A DNA stretch of 64,000 bases from Torreya grandis (GCA_037957365.1 JARHVA010006305.1:1-64000), one strand, 5' to 3'; counted from the stretch's first letter, positions 23,548 to 35,399 are shown. Made by a program: numbers and translations. Notes: generated by a model from the letters alone, not told the origin.

Positions 23548-25904
23548 TGTTAGAGAGTTTTAAATGATGTCATGGTGATTTCATGGAGGTTTCAAAGTGA
23601 TTGGATGAAGTTCCTTGATATTCTAAGTGACAATGACAAAGTGTACAATGTGATTATCCTAGTATGTTGTAAGGAAGCTTGGTTGAACTTTAGTTTTGGC
23701 ATGGTTAGAGTTATTCAGGGATGAGTATGATGAGTTGAGGATGTGAAAGGGGTTATTTCATAGTTTTATTATGCTTTGAGTGATTATTTACATGATTTTA
23801 TTTCATTTGGTCAATCATTGTTTTCATCTAGACATTTTGGATCTAATGGAAGAAAATTTGAGTAAGCAATTTGTTGATGTCACCATTGCCACATGTGGAT
23901 GAGTCAAGGTGATTTGGTCATATGGTTGTGATCAAATGTATGCCTAGATATTATGTGATAAATATTAGGTCATGCAAATAATCATGATAAAATATATTTA
24001 AGTATCAATTTGGGCTCCCAGGCAGTTTGATAGTGTTCTCCCATACTTAGCCAAATTTGCATGTGGCAAGAAAGAACCAAATAAGCAGTTTGGTGATGGT
24101 ATATCATACACATGTGGATGTTTCAAAATAATTCAATCATATGGGTTTGTTTATTTTTTTCCTAGTTGATATGCAATAATTTTTAGGTCATGCATTGATG
24201 TGTGTCAAAACTTATTCATGTGCAAAGTTGGCCTTCCAAATAGTTCTTGACATAGTTGGCTCTGTGGTAGAAGAAATATGAGTGAGAAAATTAATGGATT
24301 TATATCTCACACATGTTAAGGTTTCAAGAGTATTTTGACACATTATTATATTCTCTTATGTGAGAATATCATATGGTCTAAATTTTATATCATACATCTA
24401 AGTGCAATAAAATTTATTGAGGTTCACAGTTGGCCTTTTAGGCAGATAGCAATGGTCCCCATACTTAGTCCACTTTACATGATTTTAAAGATCAAGACCA
24501 AATGAACATCCAAAAATTCATGGAAGATCTTAAAATATTTATATAATATTATGTATTGATAAATATTATTTCAAGGTGTCTAATGGTTAATGAAGTTAAA
24601 GATCGAACTCCATACAAAAGGATTGATAGAGTGTGTTCATTCTAAGATGTCTAAAAGCAACAAGATGAGGGAAAATGTTCAAATTTTAACATTCAAAAGA
24701 GATAAAGATAAAATTTATTCCAAGGATCAATGTTGAGATGTTATTCATACTGATCAAGATAAATGGTGCATATTAGAGTCAAGAGGTCAAAGTGATAGTT
24801 ATTTAGCATTATTGAAGCAAGGACAATCTTGAAGAGTTTGACGAAGTGTGTGTGATTAAGACTGCAAGATTGCATGAGATGAGGCCAAGTGTTTGAATTT
24901 TAACATTTGGGAAATGGTGCACTATGTGTTAAAGTTTTAAAAATATTAATGGTGTGTAATTGATCTAAGTAGTGAGGACATGATATGAGACCATGGTGGC
25001 TGAAGTTTAACTATGACCATTTGAATTCAAATATTTGAATTTAATGAAGGATTGACTAGTGTCTAGTGTTTGGGCCATATATTTTGATCTATAGATAATT
25101 TACTCATGGTGTAAAAATTAAAGTTGAAGAGGACTCCATGGTGAATCTATAAGTATAGATTTTAATGTTTCAAATTTTGTATAGTTAAAGTTATGAAGGT
25201 TGAAATTTGATTATGTTTTCATGTTTTTTCTACAAGTGACCCAAGAAGGATAATTGAGCTTGTGTTGATGTTGTTTTGATGTTTTATGATGACTTAGATA
25301 TTGAAAAGTGTTGTATATTCCATGAAAATAATTTTTATGTATTTTTGAGGTGTGATCAATATATATTGAGTATTAATAATGATTAATAAGTTGACTATGT
25401 GCTCATTCATGGTGTCCTTATGAATAAGGCTAATGTTTAAGTTGAATGATAAAGGGGTCATGTAGATTTGACCTACGCATGTGAAAGTGGTACTATGTTT
25501 ATATTTTACTCATTTTTTTGCTAATGGAGTGAATATGTCTCCATGAAACATATAAGGGCTAGTTTGGCCTGATTGAAAGGGGTTGGTTTTTAAGGGTGAG
25601 CCATGAGTGCTATAACCAACCTATGTGGATGATATTGAGTTATGTCTCGATGAGAGAGATGCCTTAAGGGTTAAGGTAGGCCTATTGTTTAACAAAAATG
25701 ATGATGATCATGAATGATCTATTAATATTGAAACCAAATGTGATGGTTTATAGACTCAAGTGAGGTGTGTGTGAGGGTGTGAGAATTGAAGCAAAGAAGA
25801 GAGGATAGGTATTGTGCATGTTGAATGAATTAAATATAAGTATAGATTGAGTAATATGTGTATGACCTATAGGTAATAATTATATTGATATAATAGTGCT
25901 CTTG

Positions 25905-26251
25905 GGTAATGAAATTACATAGATGTTCGCACAAAATGATTATATTTCACATAGAATAAGCAAATATGAGAGATCACACAATAATAATTAGCAGCATAGT
26001 AGAAAACTAGAGAATATAGCAAATCCACTTCAAGGAGGAAACCTCCACAATAATTAAATAAGATTAGAGTACTTAATATGATGATCAAATACTAACCACT
26101 ACCTCCTATATATAGTCTACTTAGCCATGGTTATTCCATAGGCCAACCTAACTAAGAACATATAGAAATGTAATGAGAATATAAAATATGTATATAAGCC
26201 ACAGGTCAGCCACACATAGCCCTAGAAATGAAAAAGGTTAAGGGCATAGTA
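25905..26251 (-). repeat. Chromovirus 3' LTR (347 bp)
   Basis: Matches 31085-31430 throughout, for example AGAATAAGCAAATATGAGAG and AACCACTACCTCCTATATAT. On the minus strand a TATA box ACTATATATAGG lies at about 26107-26115. The outer end has GGTAATG where the other LTR has TGTAATG. Confidence 0.88.
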
Positions 26252-26266
26252 TGCCCCTCCCATTCA
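26252..26266 (-). other. Polypurine tract of chromovirus
   Basis: Minus-strand reading gives GAATGGGAGGGGCA directly before the 3' LTR, as needed for plus-strand priming. Confidence 0.75.
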
Positions 26267-26269
26267 AAA

Positions 26270-26396
26270 TAATTTTGTCCTCAATGTTGAGTCAAATCTA
26301 GATGTTGTTACACAAAGGATTCATCCTCCCAAGTGGCATCTTCACAAGGTAGATTCTTCCATTTGATCAGGTACTCCTTAATTATTCTAATTGTAG
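26270..26396 (-). pseudogene. Chromodomain at integrase C-terminus
   Basis: In a frame shifted by one base from the preceding integrase tail, the minus strand reads EYLIKWKNLPCEDATWEDES, the canonical chromodomain core with its aromatic residues kept. One stop follows FV. In chromoviruses this domain reads histone marks and steers integration to heterochromatin. It ends next to the polypurine tract, the normal position. Confidence 0.85.
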
Positions 26397-27560
26397 CTAT
26401 TTAGTGCACATTTGAAGGATCGTCTCAAGATCAAAAATAACTTTTCCTTCCTCATCCAATTTTGGTAACTTAGTTTTAGTAAAAAATCTATGTGCAATGA
26501 CTTTATTTAGGTATGATACGTGATATAATTGATGTATGCGAGTGGAGGAAGGAAACTCTAACTTGTAGGCCACACTACCAATTTTTCGCAAGATCTGATA
26601 AGGCCCATAATACTTAGTGGGAAACTTGTTATCCTTTTTTTATGGCTTCAAGGGCATCTGCTTATATGGTTTTAAGTGAACAAAGACCCAATTACCAATG
26701 TCAAATGTCCTCTCTCTCATGTGTTGATCTACCTATTACTTCAAGTGATTCTTGGTTATGGATAAACTTTCACACAAACATGTAAGGACCTCCTATTGAT
26801 GGTGAATATTTTCTTAAACTACATGAACCTTAAGATGGACCTTCAAGGTTGAAGTGATGGATGGAGTGTGGTATCCGTATAGTGCCACAAAAGGAGACAT
26901 TTTGAAAAAACTATGAATAGAAGTATTATACCACCATTCAGTAAGTGCCAACCAATGAACTATTATCCTATTTATTAGAAACAAAAAAATGGAGATATCC
27001 TTTTAGACATTTTTTGACTACCTTATTTTTTCCATCTAATTGAGGATGATAGGATGAACTATGAGCCAACTAGGTACCACATGCAAATAACTTAGTCCAA
27101 AAATTGCTAGTGAAAATGGGATCTCTGTCACTGATAATGATCTAAGGGGTACCATGAAATTAATAAATTATATTAAGAAAAGTATAATTTATTATACTAG
27201 TAATAAATTATTGTGATAAAGAAAAAAAATGAGCATATTTACTAAGATGATCCACCATAATTGTCCATGATAACATTTTGACCATCAAATCTTAGTAACC
27301 TTGTAATGAAATCCATAGACACTTTTTCCCCATATTGGCTAGGGATGGATAAAGGTTGAAAAATACCTTGGGTTTTGATGGTTTCTCCTTTATTTTATTG
27401 ATACATCATACATCCAACCACATATTTATAGACATCCCCCTTGAGTCCTTCCCAAAAAAATCCTGCTTGATTCTATGATAGGTTTTAAAAAATCTTGAAT
27501 GACCCCCGATTAGAGTTTCATGAAGTTCCTAAAGGATTTTGTGTTTAATAATAGAATTAT
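26397..27560 (-). pseudogene. Chromovirus integrase (decayed)
   Basis: Minus strand, N to C. Zinc-binding region HETLIGGHSRF with a C-terminal GCMMYQ (second Cys lost), about 27530-27410. Core start SMDFI (about 27325). Second catalytic Asp in ISDRDPIF (about 27140-27115). The third residue region reads GKNKVVKK, where the family has a Glu, so the catalytic Glu appears lost. The C-terminal part GSVAYKLEFPSSTRIHQLYH is open at 26397-26591. Several frameshifts. Confidence 0.85.
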
Positions 27561-28240
27561 TACATAGGTATAATTTGTCTTTATACCATATTTCATCACC
27601 CTTCCATGTCAATTTGTCAAATCCACCCAAACCTTGTTGAAGATTCTGAATCAAATCATGGGTATCACTATCAATTTCCCATTTTGATCGTGCCTCCTCT
27701 ACCCAATCTACCTGCAGAATGGTCATAACACATAGTAATGCTTCAACTAATTCATCCTTCCTATATACTGCATCTACCACTACATTATCCTAACCTTATA
27801 AACTATTTAAAAATCATATCCTAACATCTTAGTTATCCATTTCTATTATTCATCAAATGACAACCATTGTTCCAAAAAATATTTAAGACTATCATGATCA
27901 TTCTTTACTTGAAAGTGATGACCCATCAAATAAGGTATCCATTATTTGACTACATGCAAAATGGCCATCATTTCCTTCTCATAGATGGGCTTGTGCTTAT
28001 TTTTACCCTTCAGTTGAAAAATTTCAAATGCAAGTGGTATGCCTTCTTGCATGAGTACAACACCCATACCATATCCAAATGCATCACATTCAACCACAAA
28101 AGTCTTAAAAAAATCAAGAGTGGCCAACACTAGAGTGATGCACATAGCCAATTTCAATCATTTAAATGTGCTAGTAGTTGTATCAATCCATCAAAAGGAG
28201 TATTTCTTCAACAAAAAGGTGAGTGGGGCTATAATGCTAG
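27561..28240 (-). pseudogene. Chromovirus RNase H and linker to integrase
   Basis: Minus-strand open run 27942-28157 contains FVVECDAFGYGMGVVLMQEG, with the first RNase H Asp in a CDA motif for the usual CDAS, then PIYEKEMMAIL. An open run at 27529-27780 (WEIDSDTHDLIQNLQ; YKDKLYLCNN) is the linker before the integrase zinc finger. Confidence 0.88.
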
Positions 28241-29100
28241 CATATTTTTTTACAAACCTATGATAGTAACCAGTTAGCCCCAGAAATCCTCTTAGTTGCT
28301 TAAGAATATTAGGAATCATCTAGTCCACGATTGCTTATATTTTTTTAAGATCCACTTTCACTCCTTCATGTGAAACCACATGACCCAAATACTTGACCTC
28401 AAAAGCTCCAAAAATACATTTGGAAGGTTTGGCATACAACTGATGTTGTTCTAGAATTGAGAGTACCTGTTTCACATGGTGCAAATGGTCTTCCCAATTT
28501 TTATTATAAATGAGGATATCCTAAAAAAATACCATAATAATTTTCCTAAAAAATGGCATAAAAATATAACTCATCAAACTCTAAAAGGTGGATGGTGCAT
28601 TTATTAGACCAAAAAGCATAACCAAAAACTCAGAATGGCCCTCATGAGTCTTGAAAGTTGTTTTGGATATGTCTTCATCACGGATCCATAATTGATGATA
28701 CCTAGAATGTAGATATAACTTGGTAAAATAATGAGTGCCATTTAATTCATCTATCAAATCATCAATGATAGGAATATAAAACTTATCTTCGATAGTGTAC
28801 TTGTTGAGTTCTCTATAGTCAAGGCACATACTCCAAGTGTCATATTTCTTTTTCACCATGACAACTGGCAAAGAATATTCATTTTGGCTATGGTAAATGA
28901 TTCCTACATCCAACATCTCTTGTATAATATTTTCAATTTCAATTTTTTGGGCATAAGGATACCTATATGTCTTGATTTTGGGTGGTGTACTACCAGGAAT
29001 AAGTTTGATAGCATGATCATGCATACAGCTAGGTGGAAGTCCTTTTGGAATGTCACCAAAAAAAATTGAATGGGCATAAATCAATTGTTGTAGACAAAGA
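28241..29100 (-). pseudogene. Chromovirus reverse transcriptase
   Basis: Open at 28581-29084 on the minus strand: FGDIPKGLPPSCMHDHAIKL, then LPVVMVKKKYDTWSMCLDYR, ELNKYTIEDKFYIPIIDDLI, and FKTHEGHSEFLVMLFGLINA. Downstream, MVFF-stop-DILIYNKN at about 28525-28490 is the catalytic box, with a TAG in place of the residue before Asp. It then runs through KYLGHVVSHEGVKVD to [19 protein letters not shown] at about 28300-28240. The catalytic stop makes it inactive. Confidence 0.92.
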
Positions 29101-29640
29101 GGTGTATATGGTTGAATTGGTTAAACTTCCATGGAAAATAATCAAGCTACAAAACCTTTAACACCCTTATGGAAAATATTTATCATTTAATGGGATCTAA
29201 CAAGTTGTGGAGATTTATCCCTTAATCCCCTTGGTTTAAATGTCTTTACCTCATAATGAAAGCACATGAATAATTCCTATAAATTCATCTCAATAGTGCC
29301 CAAAGTGGTGAGACATTATACTCCCATAACAATGTTAGCTTCCCCCATAAGAATACAAAACACAGGAGAATCCAACAAGTAATCTCCCATGGCTAGCTTA
29401 ATATTATGGTATTTTCCTAAGTAGATAATAGTACCACCATCTTTAATCATGACCTAAAATTAAGGAGTAGGATAAATGAAATAGTTCAAACAAGCAACCA
29501 ACTTACTATTTATGAAGTTTTGTGTGCTCCCAAAATCAATCAATATAGTGACTTATGTTTCTTTAGGAAACCCACCACCTTAAGAGTTTGGGAAGTACTA
29601 ATATTTGAAAGGGAATGATAGGAAATAGTAGGCTAAGAGT
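29101..29640 (-). pseudogene. Chromovirus aspartic protease
   Basis: Minus strand near 29540-29450 reads IDFGSTQNFINSKLVACLNY, where the family has D-S-G at the active site, so Ser is replaced by Phe. It continues MIKDGGTIIYLGKYHN. Followed at about 29110 by the start of the reverse transcriptase region. Confidence 0.75.
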
Positions 29641-30657
29641 CTTCAGATTATTCCTTAGGACCTTATTTATCCTCACCAATTGCCTCCTCATCAGTGTCAT
29701 CCACATTGGCACCTTCGATGTAAAATAGCTTCTTTTTAGCACATCAATGATTTTTGCTCCATTTACTATTGAAACCATAACATAACCCTTTTTCTTGCTT
29801 CTCCTTAGTTTATCGAGGTGTCAATCTTGTGGGTTGAGAAAATGATGGTGCTAGAAAGGTGTGATCATGACCAGTAGTGAAAGTTTTCCATTTGACCATC
29901 TCTTTTTCTTTTATTATGCATGCTCATGGAATATCTTTTGATACAGATGTTGGGTTAAACATCTAAACCTCCAATTATATGTTATCTTTGAGGTCACCAA
30001 AAAAATATCAATCAAATTTTCCTCAGTGATGTCTTCCACCCGTAAGGATAGATTTTTAAATTGATGAATATAATCCTTCATAGTTATTATTTAACTTAGT
30101 TTGGCTAACTGGCTAAAGTAGTTATTAGAGACATTATTTAGATAATGATCCAACAAATCATTAATAAAAATAGAACATGTAATAGGATCACCATTCTTTT
30201 TATTTTGAGCACACAACCAGTGATACCAAATGAACTACTTAGGTTCCAGATACAAAGATACCACTATCACCTTCTGAGAACTACAATTTTGATACAGATC
30301 AAATAAATTCTTAATTTGAGTAATATAAGAGAGAGGGTCCTTACCATAAAACTTACACATGTCTACTTTTGGCAACATTAGTTTCACAATAGAATTAGAG
30401 TTGTTAGTGTTGAGAGGAGGAGGATCCAGATGATGAAGTGGAGGGTTGTTAGGCTATAACTAAGATGAAAGGGCAGCTAATTACATATTGATCTGATCTA
30501 ATTGAGTGTGAACCCCATTAATCTCTCTATGCATCCTTTAAATACTAGTTTAAACTATAATAAATTCATCATGCCACATGAAGCCTTTTATGTCTACCTA
30601 AAGTTGAGAAATCAACAGATCTAAAATGCTATATTTCATGTCACTAGTAGGAGTCAT
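29641..30657 (-). pseudogene. Chromovirus gag
   Basis: ATG at 30657-30655 (minus) begins MTPTSDMKYSILDLLISQLQ. The Retrotrans_gag core includes LMLPKVDMCKFYGKDPLSYI (about 30380-30330) and the tail of the domain near 30090. A zinc knuckle relic, CYGFNSKWSKNHRC-like, lies near 29785-29745, with one Cys lost and KKKLFYIEG after it. Many stops. Confidence 0.8.
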
Positions 30658-31070
30658 AGGAGTTTTTCCCCCCCTTTCTTTCCTGAGTAGGACCTACCAT
30701 ATACAAACCCTAGGAGTGTTTTTTCCCAAAAAAAAGTATACCAGGATATGATAACATTGTGATGACCTTGCCAACATGAATCCAATGACTACCTTTACAC
30801 ATTAGGGTAAAAGAATTTGGCACCAAAAAAGTGTACTAGTAGAATATACCATTGCGATCATCTCATTGAGATGAATCCAACGACTACAAATGGCATGGGA
30901 AATTCTTTTTAGTCTTTTTTTCCAAAAAATAATTTTGAATAATATTGCATTGACATAAAAAAATTAATTCTTCTCGGATTACAAGTTATGTTTTTTCACT
31001 CCTTCCTCTCGTAGAAGTCATACCTCACCAGATCTGAAAAAAATGTCATGGAAAACTTGCCCAAATCAAA

Positions 31071-31082
31071 GATATGATACCA
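31071..31082 (-). other. Chromovirus primer binding site, tRNA-Met type
   Basis: The minus strand reads TGGTATCATATC two bases from the 5' LTR, a diverged TGGTATCAGAGC. Confidence 0.8.
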
Positions 31083-31084
31083 CT

Positions 31085-31430
31085 TGTAATGAAATTACTT
31101 ATATGTTTTCATAAAATTATTATATATCACATAGAATAATCAAATATGAGAGATCACACAGTGATAATTGATATCAAAATAGAATACTAGATAATATACA
31201 AAGCCACTTTGAGGGGGCAATCTCTACAATAATTCAATAAGAGAAAAATACTTGATATAATGATCAAAAACTAACCACTACCTCCTATATATAATCTATT
31301 TACCCATAGTTATTCCATAGGCTAACCTAAACAAAAACATAGAGAAATGTAATGAGAATATAAAAGAGGTATGTAAGCCACAAGTCAATCACACATATCC
31401 CTAGAAATTCTAAAGGTTAAGGGTGTACCA
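31085..31430 (-). repeat. Chromovirus 5' LTR (346 bp)
   Basis: In plus orientation runs TGTAATGAAATT...GGGTGTACCA, followed by TCTTG. Minus-strand TATA box at about 31286-31293. Confidence 0.9.
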
Positions 31431-31926
31431 TCTTGTAGATTGAGTGTGATTGAAGGTGAAGAGTGATAATCAGAGGTCCATAATTGGGTCTTAAAAACAT
31501 CATTTCAAAGGTGGATGTATTCACAGGTGTTTCTATGGCAGCTAAACATCTAAAGGGTTACATCCTCTTTGCAAGGTAAAATTTACTAAAGGTCTAGTTG
31601 TTGTGGCAACTTAGCTAGATAGGTGTGGTATCACCTTGTGGGATTGGAATCTCACTAAATAAGGGATGTTAGTTATTATAGGATAGTAGTCTAATAGTAG
31701 GTTTTAGTTGGTTTTCTCCCCCAAAAGGCTTTCCCACATATGTCTTGTTCTATGTTCTTGATCTGCATTATCTCATTTGTTCATTTCTATGAATCATGTG
31801 TATGCTTCATGAATTATTGTGGTAATTGATTGAGATTTTTTAAAAGTATTAAAATTGAATTTGGTTTATCTAGGTTCATTGATTCACCCACCCTCCCCTC
31901 TTAGTGATTGTAACCCTAACATTAGA

Positions 31927-32480
31927 TTGTAATGAATTCTATAATACTTTTGAGTTGTTCCAAGATGATTTAAATACATGTAAAGGTGAATCTAACATAT
32001 ATAATACTATCGATACATTTATTTCCTCAAATTCATCTAAATATATTGATACAACCCTAATGGTGGAGACATTTTATTTCCCATTCCAAGAGGAGAATGA
32101 GCCTAAAGATACTCTAGAAGAGGTGCATGCTTTTCGATAGTACCTAAAGAAGACATATCCTTTGATGAATACAAAGTAGAAGTAACCTATGATAACTTCA
32201 ACTCCACTAAATAACTTTGACACTCATCCTAATCCTAAAATAGACAACAATCTTGATCCTCCAAATGGAATAACTTCTAAACTTAATGTTGATACATCTA
32301 GTACTTCTACTAAAGGTGGATATAATATAATTGAAGACATGAAAAAGATGAAAGCTAACATAACTTTATATGAATTGACTCAAATTACTGAGCAAATAGA
32401 CTTGTTACTTTAATCTCTATCCAAGAAGCCTAGTAAATCACTAAATGTTGTAAATGCCAATGTAGTTATGTACAAGAACA
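31927..32480 (+). pseudogene. Giant element gag, C-terminal part and linker
   Basis: The frame continues from 14750 after removing the copia element: CNEFYNTFELFQDDLNTCKG is open at 31904-32140, followed by a Ser/Asn/Pro linker open at 32189-32413 that ends YELTQITEQIDLLL. No zinc knuckle is seen, which is common in this Tat-like group (family knowledge). Confidence 0.65.
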
Positions 32481-32990
32481 AGGCAAATGTTCCACTTTTC
32501 TTATTAAAAGTCATAATTTTTTGTAAGAATTTGCATAACTATTTGTTAGTTTCAAGTGCTTCTGCCAATATCATCCCCAAAGGTATTTATGAATAACTTG
32601 GTTTAACTTCAATTAAGTCTGATAGATTTATTACTCGATTAGACAAGTCAAGGGTGAAAGTAATTGGAGAATTGTTGAATGTTCATATGTAGATTGTTGT
32701 TGAGCCAATGATGTAATAGTTTATATACATCCAAGTGGTGGACATACCTGATGCTTATGGGATGTTATTAAGCACATATTAGACAAAGTCTTTGAATGGC
32801 TACATGTCTACTGATTTTTCACATATGTGGCTTCTTTACAAGGGACTTCTCAATTAGATTCATATTGAAAGAGAACCCAAGATGAAACATATGATCATCA
32901 AGTACAATTATACAAATGAAAAGGTCAACATGGTCAATTTTGAGTTAGGATTTTACACTCTTGACACTACTAGGGTATGTGACTCTAAAG
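32481..32990 (+). pseudogene. Giant element aspartic protease
   Basis: Motif SSASANIIPKGIYE near 32556-32600 corresponds to the family DSGASANIMP, with the catalytic Asp replaced by Ser. Downstream VVDIPDAYGMLLS (about 32738) and STDFSHMWL (about 32811) are typical of this plant Ty3/gypsy protease. Several TAG stops. Confidence 0.8.
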
Positions 32991-33009
32991 ATACTCAACT
33001 ATGCCTAGA

Positions 33010-33520
33010 ATATGAAAATTGTATGTTGATGGTGCTAGATGTAAATCTAGATCTGGAGTAGGAATTGTTTTAATCGATCCCATTGAGAAATAATTTAGCA
33101 CTTCTTATAGGTTTTAATTTTATTGCACTAATAATCTAGTAGAGTATGATTATTTAATCTTATGATTACAATTTTCCATAAAGCATAAGATCAAAGAATT
33201 GCTAGTGTACAGTGACTCTAAGCTAGTGGTTAATCAGGTTAGAAGCCAATACCAATACAAATTGTGATATTTTAAGAAATATAAGTTTAGAGTATGGGAC
33301 TTGATAGAATACTTTGATACTTTTAATAATTTTTCCACTCCTAGAGAAGAGAAGAATCTTGCTAATGAGTTAGCCTCAGCTACAGCCAATCACATGCCAG
33401 ATCAAGACTCTAAACTAATAAATCTTAGTATCAAATTGGTTCTATATCCCTCAGTTCTTGATAATATCAATCATTTGCATGTATTTAGTGATGATCAGTA
33501 GATACTAGATTTCATGAAGT
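33010..33520 (+). pseudogene. Additional RNase H domain upstream of reverse transcriptase
   Basis: YVDGARCKSRSGVGIVLIDP at 33022-33081 holds the first catalytic Asp. CTNNLVEYD (about 33136) holds the Glu. VYSDSKLVVNQVRSQYQYKL (about 33208-33266) holds the next Asp. FSTPREEKNLANELASATAN (about 33331-33395) contains the end of the fold. This is the additional (plant, archaeal-like) RNase H of Tat-type elements. In the canonical Tat order it lies after the ordinary RNase H and before integrase; here it lies between protease and reverse transcriptase. Confidence 0.82.
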
Positions 33521-34580
33521 ATTTGAGTCTCACATCATTGATGAGGTCAATGAAAATGCTCTTGATGGAGAGAACATTGGTGACAAGATTGTGCAATTAA
33601 TTGAAACAAAATTCTCAAAAGCATGATTTCCCTAGAAAGATTATTTGACAAAGATAATCTATCTAAAAAATTTTAAGTTCTCAAGGTGAATGAAAAATAT
33701 TATACCAAATTTGACCTAAGAACTCAAGGTTAAACCCAACTAGTCAATATTGTTACAACCTACACTAGTGAAGAATCAAAAAAATCTAAAGAGTTGTTGA
33801 TCAAATACAAAGATATTATAGCATGATCATATTAAGACTTAAATATCTTTTATCATAGAGTCATTACCCATAACATTCCTTTAAAGGAAGCTTGCAAACC
33901 TTTTAGGCAGAAGCAAAGGCTAGTTAACCATGTCTTAGAACCATTATATACAAGGAGGTCAAGAAGTTGCTTGATGCAAAGATAGTTTTTCCCATTAGAC
34001 ACTCCACTTGGGTAGCTAAATTAATACCATTTAGGAATAATAATGAGGAAACAAGATTTTGAATAAATTTTATAAATTTGAATATTGATTTTGAAAAAGA
34101 CAATTATCCTTTACCTTCACTTGACCAAGTCATTCAAATTGTTAGTGGTTCAGCGATGACATCTTTTCTTGATGGTTTTTTAGGCTATAACCAAGTGCTT
34201 GTAAGCAAGGAGGACAAACTAAATACTACATTCACTACTTAGTGGGGAACTTTTTCCTATGAAATAATTCCCTCTGGGCTAATAAATACAAGTGCAACTT
34301 TCTAAAGAGCTATGGGCCACGCTTTCTAAGGTCTCATAGGTAAGTGCATTATCATTTACATGGATGATTTAATTGTGTTTTATTAAATAGCGAGGATCAT
34401 ATTATGCACTTACAATAGGTATTTGAAAGATGTGGGAGGTATGAAATTTATCTCAATTGTAAGAAGAGCATTTTTTTGTTACTAAAGGGAAGTTATTAGG
34501 ACATGTTATAACTAAAAAAGAGTTTTATAGAACCTGAAATAGTAGATTCTATATCTAAAATAGAACCTCCTAACAATAGA
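33521..34580 (+). pseudogene. Giant element reverse transcriptase
   Basis: NIPLKEACKPFRQKQRLVNH near 33872-33930, SFLDGFLGYNQVL in frame fragments at about 34163-34200, and the catalytic box IYMDDLIVFY with tac-atg-gat-gat at 34357-34368 intact. KGKLLGHVITKKE lies at about 34485-34523. Between 33960 and 34350 several frameshifts and stops scatter the domain over frames. The earlier stretch (33521-33830) is the linker after the additional RNase H. Confidence 0.88.
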
Positions 34581-35140
34581 AAAAATTGAAATATTTCTTT
34601 GGGAAAATCAATTTTGTGAGAAAGTTCATTTCTGGTTTCACAGAGATTGTGAGACCATTAAATGACATGTTAAAAAAGGATGCTAATATCACATGGAATG
34701 AATAAATAAAAAAGGCCTTCAAGGACATAAAAGAAGCAATAGTGCAGGCACCAGTGTTGATAAGTCCTCACTTTTAAAAAGATTTTTATCTTTATTATTT
34801 TGCTTCTGATCATACAATAGTTGTTGTTCTAACTCATAAAAAAGATGGATGTGATCATCATATTGCATTCATAAGCACTAATCTTAAGAATGTTGAGTTA
34901 AACTATTCTCTAATTGACAAGTAGGCATGTGCTTTAGTTAAGGAAGTTAATAAATTTAGGCACTATATTCTTAGGAATAAGGTGCATGAAATATTACCAA
35001 ACCCTACCACTAAGTTTATGCTTAGATAATGTGAATAAGGGGAAAGAAGAGGTAAATGGATGTCCATACTTCAAGAATATGATCTACAAATTAAGACTAC
35101 CAAATTGGTAAGGTGACAATGAATAATTTAGTTAATTTCT
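34581..35140 (+). pseudogene. Giant element RNase H (RT-linked)
   Basis: FFGKINFVRKFISGFTEIVR (about 34596-34655) is the connection region, then LKKDANITWNE, and FYLYYFASDHTIVVVLTHKK (about 34786-34845) carries the RNase H core with Asp in ASD. It continues HHIAFISTNL, ACALVKEVNKFRHYIL (about 34925-34972) and WMSILQEYDLQIK (about 35057-35095). Confidence 0.88.
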
Positions 35141-35399
35141 AATACCAACCCTAAATTGAGTGTCATGTAGGTGGAGCAACAAAGTTTTTAACCCAATGAT
35201 TGGTAATGATTCAATTATTCATCTTTTAATCAATGGCTCTTGTCTTACAGGGTTCAGTAGAGAGAAAAGGAGAGCTTTAAGGCTCAAGGAAACACATTTC
35301 CTTATCAAGGATGGAATACATTTTAGGACTATACTTGATATGTGTTTTTAAAGAGGAAGAAGCTAAGATCCTAAGTACTTCTCATGAAAACCTTGGAAG
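35141..35399 (+). pseudogene. Integrase N-terminal zinc-binding part (split by solo LTR)
   Basis: Open run 35160-35351 ends HFLIKDGIHFRTILDMCF. After a stop, AKILSTSHENLGS leads to the insertion point at GGAAG (35395-35399). The zinc-finger histidine in STSHE is on this side. The partner motifs resume at 36314. Confidence 0.82.

Larger units (their letters stand above)
25905..31430 (-). mobile_element. Chromovirus (Ty3/gypsy) nested in copia 3' LTR
   Basis: A full-length minus-strand element of 5526 bp with short LTRs, target duplication TCTTG (25900-25904 and 31431-31435), tRNA-Met-type primer site, polypurine tract, gag, protease, reverse transcriptase, RNase H, integrase and a C-terminal chromodomain. 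The chromodomain places it among plant chromoviruses, probably the Tekay/Reina side (inference). Coding regions hold many stops and frameshifts. Confidence 0.92.
14751..31921 (+). mobile_element. Copia-type LTR element, gag only, nested in giant element
   Basis: Perfect 5-bp target duplications TTAGA at 14746-14750 and 31922-31926 flank LTRs that begin TGGTGGAGAG / TGTTAGAGAG and end CCCTAACA. A primer site TGGTATTAAAGC follows the 5' LTR, and a purine-rich GACAAAGGGTGATAT precedes the 3' LTR. Removing the solo LTR (19774-21697) and the chromovirus (25905-31430) leaves about 9.7 kb: LTRs of about 2.9 kb and an internal part of about 4.0 kb. The internal part encodes a UBN2-type gag and no integrase or reverse transcriptase that I can find, so it probably depended on a helper. 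LTRs are roughly one sixth divergent by eye over a short stretch. Confidence 0.88.
23548..31921 (+). repeat. Copia 3' LTR, split by chromovirus insertion
   Basis: LTR sequence 23548-25904 continues at 31436 after the chromovirus (25905-31430) and its second TCTTG duplication. Joined length is about 2.84 kb, close to the 5' LTR. It ends CCCTAACA at 31914-31921, followed by TTAGA. Confidence 0.85.
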
